Below are positions 1-10,240 of a stretch of 64,000 nt of DNA, one piece after another (within the stretch, counting starts at the first letter, position 1; each line of letters begins with the position of its first letter). A program made the translations under genes and the position numbers. The notes under the pieces are model-generated. The model saw only the letters and a list, made by a program, of their open reading frames with translations, was not told where the DNA came from and searched no databases. Source of the DNA: Allium sativum. Its lineage: Eukaryota; Streptophyta; Magnoliopsida; Asparagales; Amaryllidaceae. Location: NCBI GenBank assembly GCA_030737875.1, contig CM060911.1, positions 55,732,001-55,796,000 on the forward strand, in the 5' to 3' direction.

Positions 1-900
1 AGCTAAAGGGAAAAATATTCATTTGAGATGCGACATACCTTGAGTGGATATCTAATGTGGTACTTGTGAAGAAAGCTAATGGGAAATGGCGTACATGCAT
101 TGACTTCTCATATTTGAACAAGGTGTACCCGAAGGATAGCATTCCACTTTCGTAAATTGGCCAGCTAGTAGATTCGACAGCTAAACACAAACTCCTTTCA
201 TTTATGGATGCATACTCTGGATACAACCAAATTTCGATGCATTTTCCCGACCAAGAACATACTAGCCTCATCGCAGACGTTGGGTTTTATTGCTATATAG
301 TGATGCCTTTTGGATTGAAGAATGCTGGAGCGACGTACGAATGTTTGGTTAACCGTATGTTCCATAACCAGATTGGGAATTCGATGGAAGTGTACGTGGA
401 TGACATTGTTGTCAAGTTGAAGTAGTCGGTCAATCATGTTAAAGATTTAGCAGAATTGTTCAATATCCTCTGGTATTACAGGATGAAACACAATCATTTG
501 AAATGCCCTTTCAGCGCTGCATCGGGAAAGTTTTTGGGGTTCATCGTCAATTCGCATGGGACTGAAATCAACCCAGACCAGATTGCAGCAATCAAGAACA
601 TCTAAAATCCTTGAAAGATCAAGGATGTATAGGGCTTGGCAGGAAAGATAGCAGCATTGAGCAGGTTCATATCCAAAGCTACCGATAAGTGCATTTCCTT
701 CTTTGACTTAATAAGCGAGGGAAATGCAACTTCGAATGGACACCATAGTGCAATGAAGTTTTTCAAAATCTACCGAGTCACTTAAAGGGACCACCAATAT
801 TATTCAAACCTGTAGACTATGAGGTCTTATGTGTATAATTGGTGGTCTCCCTACATGTTGTTAGTCAATACTTATCCGCGAGGAGGACAACGTCTAGAGA
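1..900 (+). pseudogene. Tat-lineage Ty3/gypsy reverse transcriptase, degraded
   Basis: Remnant of the RT domain of a Ty3/gypsy polyprotein, which copies element RNA into DNA. The translation shows in order VLVKKANGKWRTCIDF, then from position 204 MDAYSGYNQI, MPFGLKNAGATY and the active-site block YVDDIVVK (about 391-414), then a fingers/thumb trace KFLGFIVNSHGTEINPDQ (about 529-585). The wording MPFGLKNAGATY plus VYVDD is typical of the non-chromoviral Tat lineage. Stop codons (TAG after the YVDD block, TAA near 604) and frame changes break it. The 5' part of the element (LTR, gag, protease) lies off the left edge. RT followed by RNase H and integrase in the same direction fixes the order as gypsy, not Copia. 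Family call is secure; exact domain limits are approximate. Confidence 0.88.
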
Positions 901-1640
901 CCAGTGTATTATATGAGTAAGAAGTTGGCAGGGGAGGAACGCAACTATCCAAAGATTTAAAAGATTACTTACAACTTGCTAATCGCTTCAAGGAAACTCC
1001 TCCACTATTTATAGGCTCACTCGAACCGATCAGCCGCTACGACAGGTCCTTCAGTGACCTGAGGTGTCTGGAAGGTTACATAAGTGGAATATCGAACTGA
1101 ATCAGTTTGACCTCACTTTCCTTCCGAGAAAGTCAATCCAGTGGCAAGTATTGGCTGATTTCATTGCTGAGTTTACAACTACTAAGTAATATGTCTTGTA
1201 TGATGATGCAAGCCCTCCACAGACTAAGCTAGAGTCAAGCATATGGAAGCTATATACAGATGGTGCTCGTAATGATCGACGTTCTGGAGCCCGAGTTGTC
1301 TTGGTCACTCCTAAGGGACGGTCGATCTATTATGCCTTGAAGGTAAATTTTCCTGCTACTAACAATGATTCCAAGTATGAAGACCCGATTTTCGGGCTGA
1401 AACTCACAAAGGATTTGGGAGTAGTTGCATTGGATATTTTCTGTGACTCTCAAATTTTTGAATTTTAGGTTTGATAAGATTATCATAGGGACCACGGCTC
1501 GCGGCTTACCTAGAACGAGTTGAAGAACTGTTGGATAACCTCGAGTACGATAGCATTTCCCACACTCCACTGGAGAAGAATCAAATGACCGATAGGTTAG
1601 CCAAGACAACCAGCTCTGTTAGCTAAGTGGAAATAGAAAT
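901..1640 (+). pseudogene. RNase H region of the same Tat element, degraded
   Basis: Continuation of the Tat polyprotein. The readable frame at 1196-1468 holds WKLYTDGARND (first catalytic Asp), NNDSKYEDPIFGLKLTKDLGV (the usual acidic motif with Glu replaced by Lys) and FCDSQI. This matches the RNase H order of plant Tat elements, where the domain degrades the RNA strand of the hybrid. The frame ends in a stop right after the CDSQ motif, and the connecting sequence from 901 to 1190 is frame-shifted. Non-functional. Confidence 0.75.
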
Positions 1641-2920
1641 GGTTCCGACTGAAGTTCTGAATGTGCCGAGCATTGACCAGATGAAAGTTGATCGGATATT
1701 GGAAGTCGATCCTGAAAGAGAGTCATGGATGACCTATATAAAGAATTTCATGCAAAACGGAGCACTTCTAAAAAGGAAGAAATAAAATCACGCCATTGTC
1801 TACAAAGCTTCAAGATATATTATGCAGCATAGTACGCTTTACAAAAGAGGTCTCTCGGTTCCTTTGCTCCAGTGCATCACTAATGATGACGTTAAGCGCA
1901 TGTTACGAGAAGTACATGAAGGCGATTGTGTGGCCACATCGAAGGGTAAACCTTAGCGAAAAAGATACCACAATACGACTATTTTTGGCCTACCATAAAT
2001 CAAGATGCGGTTGACTACGACAAATGCCAAAGGTTTGCTAAGATTCCTAGGGATTTGCCTAACCAACTCACCCAGACGGTGAGCCCTTGGCCATTTGCAA
2101 TATGGGGAGTGGACATCATTAGATGCCTTCTGATATCCAAGGGAGGAGCGAAGTTTACAATTATGGAAGTGGATTACTTCACGAAGTAGGCTGGAGCGAA
2201 GCCATTAATTACAATAATGAACAAGCGGGTGATCAACTTTATCCTCAGGAACATCATACATCGATTTGGGCTCCCTAGACCATCATTAATGATAACGAAA
2301 CCCAATTTGATAGCATGGAGTTCAAAGATTTCTACCAAGAAGAGATACTTAGCGATTGCACAAACACAATCAAATGGACAAGTATAAGCTGTGAATAAGA
2401 TCATCAAGTCCATTCTGAAGAAATGACTAGAGAAAGAAAAGGCCAAGTGGGTTGATGAATTTCCATTAGCCCTTCCGGCGTATCAAACTACCTACAAGTC
2501 AATGATTGGTTATTCTCCTTTCACACTCTCCTATGGGCCAGAGGCAGTTATCCCAGTAGAGCTTGAAGTCCCCTATCATAGAATGATGTATTATGATCCC
2601 TTGACTAATAAGGCTTTTCTCCTAGAGTTGCTAGGTATGATCAATGAGAAGAGAGAGGAGAAGGACTTGCGTGCTTCAGAGCACAAACATTGGGTAGCCC
2701 GATACAATGACTGGAAAGTACGTCCTAAGACCTTCGACCCTGGCGACCTCGTTCTGAAGAATGTATTCCAGACCCTTGTCTGCATGGACCAGAAGTGGGA
2801 AGGAACATAGGTAATTCATCAGAAGCTTGGTAATCGAGCTTTCAGGCTAACGACCGTTAATGGCGATCATCTTCTAAAAGCATGGAATGCCAAGCATTTG
2901 TGGCACTATTTGACTTAAGC
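1641..2920 (+). pseudogene. Integrase of the Tat element, degraded
   Basis: Integrase remnant downstream of RNase H. A zinc-binding N-terminal trace is at about 1850-2050 (EVHEGDCG, then YDKCQRFAK). The catalytic core follows: WGVDI (about 2105-2120, first Asp), VDYFTK followed by a stop, and INDNETQFDSMEFKDFY (about 2284-2335, second Asp). The position of the third acidic residue reads GQV-stop-AVNK near 2375, so it is lost. The C-terminal region is one open stretch at 2502-2810 with IGYSPFTLSYGPEAVIPVE and PGDLVLKNVF, both typical of gypsy integrase tails. A short conserved tail continues in another frame to about 2917. Multiple stops show it is dead. Confidence 0.85.
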
Positions 2921-3226
2921 TTTTATTTTGTCTATTCCTAGATGTGATGAGGTGCAATTTTCCCAAAGTTATTGTTCATAAATAAAATCTCTTTCCATGC
3001 TCTATGATTGTTTGTGATGATTTGGCTAAGTAATGTAATTAGATTGGCCTGTGCCAAACACGAACGAAGGGAGTGATTGTCTCACTAACGACATTCACTT
3101 GCTCACGTTTTGCCTAGCTAACTCAATACCGTGACTAATCGGATTTGGGATAACCCAAGTTGAGCTCGACATTGATGCTCGACATAGTCGTCCCCACTTT
3201 GCAGGCCAAAGTGAGGGAACGATGCC
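2921..3226 (+). other. Tat element 3' untranslated segment, left part
   Basis: Follows the integrase tail with no coding signal. It is cut at 3226 by the Tekay-type insertion and resumes at 14524, as the shared ATGCC duplication shows. Confidence 0.6.
3222..3226. repeat. Target-site duplication, left copy (ATGCC)
   Basis: ATGCC directly before TGTAACACCCC at 3227. The same five bases follow the right LTR end at 14524-14528. A 5-bp duplication is the normal product of gypsy integrase and proves that 3227-14523 entered as one unit. Confidence 0.93.
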
Positions 3227-4413
3227 TGTAACACCCCACACCCGCTACGGTCACTCACTAAGGGAATGCCATAACATCGGTGGAGTATTTTAAGTGAATA
3301 TAGAACAGAAAAACTACAACAAGACAGATATAAGTAATACTCGAGAATTTAAAACATCATTTCATTGCAGCGGAAAGTAAAACATGTTTGGTTTACACCA
3401 AAACCATAAACAAGAGTCAAGTACATATTATCCATCCTGATAAAACAAAAGTACATAATCCCACTACATAACTTAATAGCCATAATAGAAAAGATAAACT
3501 GAGCTTTACATCCCTGGTCCAAGCTCCAAAAGATAGATAAAGTAGTCTGATCAAAGCCCACTAGTGCTAGGCCCACTCTGACAACCTGAGGGTTGGGAAA
3601 AAGATAAAAACAACGGGGTCAGACATAAGTCTGAGTGAGTCCTATAACCTTAACAATACAATCATCAAAGTAATTAGGGTATGATATAAACAAGGTACGG
3701 TACCTCTGGGGATAATGACTACACTAAGTAGCCAACTAAACACAGGACGTACTAAGATAACGGTAAAGACGCGCCTATCCACCCAAGGATAATTACAATA
3801 TTGCACCACCCCAGATCTACCCACCCAAGGGTAATTCCTACACTGCACCACACCAGTTCTACCTACCAAGGGTAATTCCTACTTAAAGGTTGATCCCACT
3901 AAGTGTACTTAGTAATTTTCCCCAGTAGTTTCTTGTACCCCTAGCTGACTACATAGGTGTCGTCTGCCCCTATCTCCGCTAGGTGTACCCACTACTCCCT
4001 AAGCGATCGGCTCCCTAACGTAGATACCCGTGTTGGCCCCACAGTGGGGTGTATCACTCCCCAAAGTGACAACCCGATAATCAATGGTGCACGGCTTATA
4101 CCTACACGATGCAACAACGTCTTACCTACCAGCTCGGGTCCACACACGCATATGAAACCCGTTGGACTTGCGTTGCCACCGCTAACCCGTTTTGGCCTCT
4201 TACAGTCAAGCCCAATATGCGTGTCCCGTCCTCGACTTCGGTCGAGCCCACAAAGATACGTTTGGGATATTGGTTGAAATGGGCCCCCACAAGCTACTAC
4301 TTAAGCTTGTCATTTTATATAGTGCATCCACTTAACCCCTTTTTTTATTATCATGCCCGCTTACATGTTAAGGTTTGGTTAAGTCCTCTAATCATATTTT
4401 AATTGCCACTCAA

Positions 4414-4703
4414 GGCCCCCACAAGCTACTACTTAAGCTTGTCATTTAATCATATTTCAATTGCCACTTAAGGCCCCCACAAACTACTACTTAAGCTTGT
4501 CATTTAATCCTATTTCAATTGCCACTTAAGGCCCCCACAAGCTACTACTTAAGCTTGTCATTTAATCCTATTTCAATTGCCACTTAAGGCCCCCACAAGC
4601 TACTACTTAAGCTTGTCATTTAATCCTATTTCAATTGCTACTTAAGGCCCCCACAAGCTACTACTTAAGCTTGTCATTTAATCATATTTCAATTGTCACT
4701 TAA
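4414..4703 (-). repeat. 58-bp tandem repeat, five units, left LTR
   Basis: Units begin at 4414, 4472, 4530, 4588 and 4646, each GGCCCCCACAAGCTACTACT followed by TAAGCTTGTC and ATTTAATC(C/A)TATTTCAATTG. A partial upstream copy is at 4283. Each unit carries the near-palindrome CTTAAGCTTG. Confidence 0.92.
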
Positions 4704-4994
4704 GGCACCCACTAGATTTCCACATGCCACCCAAGGCACTTACTTGATTCCCACATGCCACCAAAGGCACTTACTTAACCCTTTAATCATGTTTAATTAC
4801 ATGTTCCACTTTGGTTAAGTATTCTAATCGTATTTTCTATTGCCACCCAAGGCAACCCACTAGTTTCCTCATGCCACCCAAGGCACCCCCACTAGTTACT
4901 ACATGCCACCCAAGGCACCCACTTAACCCCTCATGCCTCACTACATGCTAATTTGGTTAAGTGTTTCTTAGTTAATTAAGATCATAACCTTTGT

Positions 4995-5091
4995 AAAGAC
5001 CTCTCACATTAGACTGTCTTTTATGGCAGCTGGATATGCCGGTTGGTTCCGGGCAGCCTTACACCATAACAGAGTCTAACCTCGTGTCTTT
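4995..5091 (-). other. Structured hairpin module A1 (left LTR)
   Basis: Stem-loop with a conserved 27-nt core at 5030-5056. Arms on the plus strand: AAAGAC (4995-5000) with GTCTTT (5086-5091), TTAGACT (5009-5015) with AGTCTAA (5073-5079), and TTATGG (5021-5026) with CCATAA (5064-5069). The core in element sense begins CTGCCCGGAACC and ends ATCCAG. Between the outer and second stems lie conserved single strands CGAGG and TGAGAG. It lies about 1.6 kb downstream of the TATA box in element direction, so it is expected in the RNA. No known RNA family is recognised. Confidence 0.7.
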
Positions 5092-5117
5092 ACACTTGTC
5101 ACGTATTTAGTTTATGA

Positions 5118-5217
5118 CTAAGACCTCTCACATTGGGCCAATCATTTGTAGCCGCTGGATTTGCCGGTCGGTTCCGGGCAGTCTTATGCTACAAAAGGGT
5201 CCAACCTCGTGTCTTAG
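5118..5217 (-). other. Structured hairpin module A2 (left LTR)
   Basis: Second copy of the module, 123 bp from the first. Arms: CTAAGAC (5118-5124) with GTCTTAG (5211-5217), TTGGGCC (5133-5139) with GGTCCAA (5198-5204, one G-T pair), and TTTGTAGC (5145-5152) with GCTACAAA (5188-5195). Core at 5155-5181. All three stems differ in sequence from module A1 yet still pair. Confidence 0.72.
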
Positions 5218-5780
5218 TAGATTAATTACACCTAATTAATCACCCCCATAATTTGTATTAATTATCCCTAATTAATTACAAATATTTAAGAATATGGGTA
5301 GACCTAACTCAATAGGTAAATTCCCAATTCCATAATACGGGTAGACCTAACTTAATAGGTAAATTCCAAATTATGTCCATCCACTTTATGGTATGTTTAA
5401 TCATACCCACTTCACACAATTTTATGTGTTCATTAATTTTTACCCCATCGTCCCCACGTAAATACGTTAACATGACATACTTCAAAAGAGAAGATTCATC
5501 ATACACACAATGGGTTCAACTTAGCATATCATTAGCATTATCATGGGTTTAAAAGGTGTCAACTTGCATATATGACCATAAACCCAACTTGCATAAATAA
5601 CCAACCCAAACTTGCTTGAATCACATATTTCATAAAGATGGTAACTTGCATAAATGTTCATGTCATAGACCTATCATAAAGGTGTCAACTTGCATACATG
5701 TCATAGGTCAAAAAGGGATGAACTTGCACATGTACTTATGTCATACAAAGGGGTAAACTTGCATAGCATGTCACATGTTA

Positions 5781-6107
5781 ACTTGCATATAACCAAACAC
5801 ATAACTTGCATAACATGTTACATATGAACTTGCATATAATCATGCACATAACTTGCATATAACCAAACACATAACTTGCATAACATGTTACATATGAACT
5901 TGCATATAATCATGCACATAACTTGCATATAACCAAACACATAACTTGCATAACATGTTACATATGAACTTGCATATAATCATGCACATAACTTGCATAT
6001 AACCAAACACATAACTTGCATAACATGTTACATATGAACTTGCATATAATCATGCACATAACTTGCATAACATGTTACATATGAACTTGCATATAATCAT
6101 GCACATA
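5781..6107 (-). repeat. 70-bp tandem repeat, left LTR
   Basis: Units start at 5781, 5851, 5921 and 5991, then a fifth at 6061 that lacks 23 bp. Each holds ACTTGCATATAACCAAACAC and ACATGTTACATATGAACTTG. The word AACTTGCATA is also scattered on both sides (about 5560-6290), so the array grew inside an older simple-motif field. Confidence 0.93.
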
Positions 6108-6635
6108 ACTTGCATATAACATGTTACATATAATCTCCCATATAGCTTGCATAACATGTTACATATGAATCAATGTTCAACATAGTGTTTTGCAAAATGA
6201 GCATCATAAAACATAGCATTAAACTTGCATATAGCATAAAACTTGCAAAACACACAACATACACTATACTAAACTTGCATAAACACATTGATCCACAAAC
6301 ATAGCCATATCTTATCATATCCTATCATAATCAATTTAACAATTGATTATTAAGGCTATAGAAACTCACCACTAAACTCCAATAAGCAAACCCTTGCCAA
6401 AAATCACCCAAAAACTCTAGCCTTGAACATAAAGCTTGCAACTTGATGATGAATGCAAGCTAATGATCACTCATACAACTCAAAGATGCTTGTATGAACA
6501 TGAAAGCCTTCACAGAAATAGTATTAGAAAGAGGATGGAGGCTAGGGTTTTGAGTGGAGGCCATGATCATAGAAAATTTTGGCATAGTTTAGTTAGAGGA
6601 TAGGATTATGATCATTTAGGGCTAGCTTAGGGTCT

Positions 6636-6644
6636 TATTTATAG
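6636..6644 (-). promoter_or_regulatory. LTR TATA box (CTATAAATA)
   Basis: Reads CTATAAATA on the minus strand, about 500 bp from the LTR start at 7141, a normal place for the U3 promoter. The same word is at 14018-14026 in the other LTR. Confidence 0.6.
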
Positions 6645-6784
6645 GATTAGGCAAGTGTTTTAGGCCATTAGATTAACCCTAAATTAGATTAGGACCATCA
6701 GATCTCGGAAGCTTCCAGAAACCAGCCCCAAAACACAGCCCAAACCCTAAAATGGTGCACCATGCCAAACTGGCCGAGCACCCC

Positions 6785-6866
6785 CTGTCGACACCCAAGT
6801 CGACAGGGCTGTCGACTTGGTCCTAGCCAAGTCGACTGCCCAGTCGACAGGGCTGTCGACTTGGGT
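6785..6866 (-). promoter_or_regulatory. GTCGAC palindrome cluster, left LTR U3
   Basis: Six GTCGAC hexamers in about 80 bp, in the contexts CTGTCGACTTGG, CAAGTCGACAGG and similar, so the flanks also form inverted repeats. It lies about 140-220 bp upstream of the TATA box in element direction. Confidence 0.7.
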
Positions 6867-7141
6867 AGCTAGGCGGGAATTTTCCCTCCTGCGCCCAATG
6901 GCCCCAATTTCGAAATTTGAACCTGAATTTTAAATCTGTTTTGAACTTTGAATTTTCTGTAAACTTCATTGGGCCATAACCGGGCCATACGGACTCCGAT
7001 TCTCGAAAACTCGGACTCTATTTTGCGTATTTTTCCGAGACGAACGAAATGACGCAGCCCGTTTCCCCCAATTCTCAAATCTGAGATTATTTATTCTGCA
7101 ATTAGTGAATTTTAGCATTAACCGAAATTCGGGGTGTTACA

Positions 7142-7154
7142 TTCTCCCCTCCTT
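7142..7154 (-). promoter_or_regulatory. Polypurine tract of element A
   Basis: Minus strand reads AAGGAGGGGAGAA directly before the LTR start TGTAAC. It primes plus-strand DNA synthesis. Just upstream is ATTTCGAGGACGAAATCC, a wording often seen before the tract in this lineage. Confidence 0.88.
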
Positions 7155-7728
7155 AAAGGATTTCGTCCTCGAAATCTCTAAGCTAAGGAGAATGCATATC
7201 CTACCATCCAAACAACCATCTACTCAATCCATCAAACACGGGCATCCATTGTCCTTAAAGCAATTTCTAATGATGTATGAGCATATGCAAAAAGTGTGTG
7301 TATATGTTCCCTATCTAATGTATGAACATATGCAAACCATGATAGTGCCATGCATCCATTATGTATGCGAGAGAACCCTATCGACACATACAATATCTAC
7401 ATGAGTGCACAATCATTCACCAAAATGCATCATCCATATGATAACACAATCATTATACATCCATAAATATAGCTACCTACACACAATTATATGCAATATG
7501 CAATATGAAGTGATTGAGCCGATCTAGTGCCTAGAGTGTGTATATATGCATCCACGAGCAACCACTAGCAACCACTTGCATCCACATGCATCCATCAAAC
7601 ATAACATGTCTCAAACACATGTTTCAACCATAGGTTTACCCTATCTAAAGGTCAAAGGTACTAATGAGAGGACATACTAAAAGATAAGCACTAGACAAAC
7701 GATAAAGGAGACGTTTAAAGGACATACC
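7155..7728 (-). other. 3' untranslated segment of element A
   Basis: Between the integrase stop and the purine tract. It has only short repeated words such as ATGCATCCA and CATATGCA (about 7270-7610) and no supported ORF. Confidence 0.6.
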
Positions 7729-8466
7729 CTAAAAAAGGAATGGGTATAACGAACGCATCTTCGCTTCTGCCTCCCAAGTAGCATTGCTCTCACCTTCTCC
7801 CCTTTTCACTTTGACTAGTCGAACCTCTCTGTTTCTCAACTTCCTAATCTCTGACCCAAGGATGCGGGTAGGAGCTCGTCGAATAATCACATCACGCTCT
7901 ACCTTTACTTCTTTAAGCAAGCTCGGCTCTACCGCCCCTGCGGTCTCATGTAGGCACTTCCTCAAATGTGACACATGGAATACGTCATGTTCCCTATGCA
8001 ACCGAACTATCTCTCGAATAAAAACTGAAGCTAGACATGGAACAGTTCTCTTGCTCTTCACGGGTATGAAATGGGCACTCTTAGTAAGTCTATCTACCAC
8101 AACCCAAATTCCCGTATTACCCTTCCTCGATCTTGGTAACCCATCAATAAAATCCATCGAGACGCTATCCCACTTCCATTGCGGAACTTCCAATGGGTGA
8201 AGCAACCCACCTGGTTTCTTTTGCTCCGCTTTCACCTGTTGGCACACCAAGCATCGAGCGACATACTTGGCCACATCTTTCTTCATACCGGCCCAAAAGA
8301 AAACTCGCTTCATGTCTTGGTACATCTTGTCCCCACCGGGATGAATGGTCATCTTTGACCGATGTGCATCATCAAGTATAGCCTTCCTCAAATCCTCGTC
8401 TTGCGGTACACAAAGTCTACCGTCTCTACGCAACCACCCCTTACCATCTAGGGTGTACCTACTCAA
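7729..8466 (-). pseudogene. Integrase with in-frame core deletion, element A
   Basis: A 245-residue open frame. The N-terminal part has the HHCC zinc-finger trace (DDAHRSKMTIHPGGDKMYQD, then CLVCQQVK), followed by WKWDSVSMDFIDGLPRS with the first catalytic Asp and VVVDRLTKSAHFIPV. After SVFIREIVRLH it jumps straight to REHDVFHVSHLRKCL, a segment normally some 200 or more residues further on. The second Asp, the catalytic Glu and most of the C-terminal domain are therefore missing, yet the frame stays open. The tail RILGSEIRKLRNREV and ATWEAEAKMRSLYP is the chromodomain-like end of chromovirus integrases. It cannot be catalytic. Confidence 0.88.
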
Positions 8467-8960
8467 GTGGTTGGACGACTCCCCCTCCTCATGAGCTTCT
8501 CTATTAACTCAACCAACTGTGGGTCGTCTCGCTGTGCTCCGCCAATCCGCCCCAAAAGAGTAGGCCTAACCTCCAAGGAGGCTAGCAAACCGGGTACAAA
8601 GTCAACGGAAGGTCTAAAGTCAAACATAGAAATAAACTCTAAGTTCCGTCGTTCAACGAACAATGAACTCAAGGACAACCTTTTTCTACTTAAGGCGTCC
8701 GCTACCACGTTACCCTTGCCATGGGTATACGCTATCTCAAACTCTTAGGATACTAAGAATCCCATCCAAAGTCATCACAACTGTCCATCTCTCACGCAGA
8801 CCACCCTAGTCGAACTCGACATCCCCCAAATGCAAGCCCCAAAGGCCTAAACCAATATCAGACAAACACCCAAGGGATACCTCCTTCGAATTCCGACGAC
8901 CTACGTGAGATGATACTAATAAAAACGGCTAAATAATTAAGCCCTTGTCCAACTCTGGAT
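8467..8960 (-). pseudogene. RNase H remnant and linker, element A
   Basis: Only the end of RNase H is seen, as YTHGKGNVVADALSRKRLSL (about 8665-8730), the conserved close of the RT-RNase H block. It is followed by an open linker to 8463 leading into integrase. Between this and the RT trace the RNase H catalytic part is absent or scrambled. Confidence 0.7.
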
Positions 8961-9722
8961 GTCCTCGCCAGTCTCGCTCCAAAACCACCGTTTATCCCAT
9001 AACTGGCTTTGCTCAACCTATTGAGCACATACGAAAACTTATTTTGCTCCTAGAAAAGACCATCACGAACTTATTTAGGTACTCCCTAAACACCCTTCTC
9101 ATCAAATCAATAAAGTATGCGGGGGCGTTCGTCAAACCAAATGGCATCACCAGCCACTCATAAAAAAACCATCCGGAGTCCTAAAGGCAGTCTTCTCTAT
9201 ACTATCCTCAGCCACTCTCAACTGTCGAAACTCCGTGGCTAAGTCCAACTGCGAAAATACTGAGGCGCCAACTAACTGATCAAAGAGATCATCAATCCTC
9301 GGCAATGGGTGTCTATTCTTCTTTGTGAGTTTATTTAGTTCTCTTTAGCCTACACAAAGTCTGAGGGACCCATCCGCCTTCGTGGCAAAAACTACTGGAG
9401 CACCCCACTCCGATATACTTCGTCTTATGAACCCCTTCTCAAGCAAATCGCCTACTTGCTTATGGAGTTCCCTCCTCTCACAAGGAGCCATGTGGCACAC
9501 TGGCCAAGATACTGGTTTGGCATTGTCTACCAGATATATTCGGAAGTCAATCTCCCGCTCCGGAGGTAAGCCCTTCACCTCCTCAAACACATCCGAGTAT
9601 TCCCGGACCACTCTAACAGATCGCAAACTCTCGACCGACGTGTCAAGCGATTCTAGATAACTTAGCATAACAGATTCCATGGGATTACAAGAGATCTCGA
9701 GAGTGTTACCCAAGCGGGTCAT
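8961..9722 (-). pseudogene. Reverse transcriptase, element A, active site lost
   Basis: Open from 9722 to 9345 with [40 protein letters not shown] and [11 protein letters not shown], the start of a chromovirus RT. After a stop it continues as [35 protein letters not shown] and [11 protein letters not shown] (about 9150-9345). It breaks off near 9060, where the YVDD block should follow, and runs into unrelated sequence. Dead. Confidence 0.85.
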
Positions 9723-10240
9723 AAGCCTAACAACTCTCCCTTCAAAATCAAGAACGGCACCCCTACTGGATAATCAGTCCATGCCCAAAACTATCCCATA
9801 GCCCGTGAAGCCCAAAAAGCATCACATCTAAACTCAACGCTAAGTATAGAAACTTTCAAACCCAAACACGTCATGGAGCCCCAATTGGGTTTGAAACAAA
9901 TAAGGGATCATCTACTAAACTGGTGTCTAAGTGCAGTGACTCAACTAACAATGATGAGATAAACGAACTCGATGCGTCAGAAACAAATAAAGTTCGAACC
10001 AGATAATAAAGAAATCCAAATTCCAACCTAGACGGTCCTATCCCCATCTGGTACATTAGCCGTGAGGGAATACAACTACCCTCCAGGAGATTCCGTACCT
10101 TGCCCTTGCCTCTTTGGACAATCCTAATAAGGTGTCCTATTCCTCCCAAAAGGATAACTACTAGCCCTCTTCTTCCCATTCTCCACTCGTAACCTCCCAT
10201 CAAAATGAGGTTTCGTCCTTCATTAAACAACAACTATTTG
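9723..10240 (-). pseudogene. gag end and protease remnant, element A
   Basis: In the minus frame at 9871-10233, GGIGHLIRIVQRGKGKV looks like a zinc knuckle that has lost its cysteines. It is followed by FVSDASSSFISSLLVESLHL and DPLFVSNPIG, which matches the chromovirus protease where the active site DSG should be; here it reads SDAS. The connection to RT passes through stops near 9770-9860. Inactive. Confidence 0.72.

Larger units (their letters stand above)
3227..7141 (-). repeat. 3' LTR of element A (left copy)
   Basis: 3915 bp, aligned end to end with 10585-14523. Ends are TGTAACACCCC and GGGGTGTTACA, an 11-bp terminal palindrome. In element direction (from 7141 down) it holds a GTCGAC palindrome cluster (6785-6866), a TATA box (6636-6644), an array of 70-bp units, two structured hairpin modules, an array of 58-bp units, then the U5 end. 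It is 24 bp shorter than the right LTR, almost all of it a 23-bp deletion in the last 70-bp unit. Confidence 0.93.

Noticed and set aside
198..437. Minus-strand 79-residue ORF
   Set aside because: Shadow of the RT active-site region on the plus strand.
4995..5217. Hammerhead ribozyme, as found in plant retrozymes
   Set aside because: The fold has a long hairpin with a CCGGAACC core; the required CTGANGA and GAAA boxes are absent.
5560..6300. Regular 70-bp repeats that could look like a CRISPR array
   Set aside because: Units are contiguous with no unique spacers, lie inside an LTR, and occur in a plant genome.
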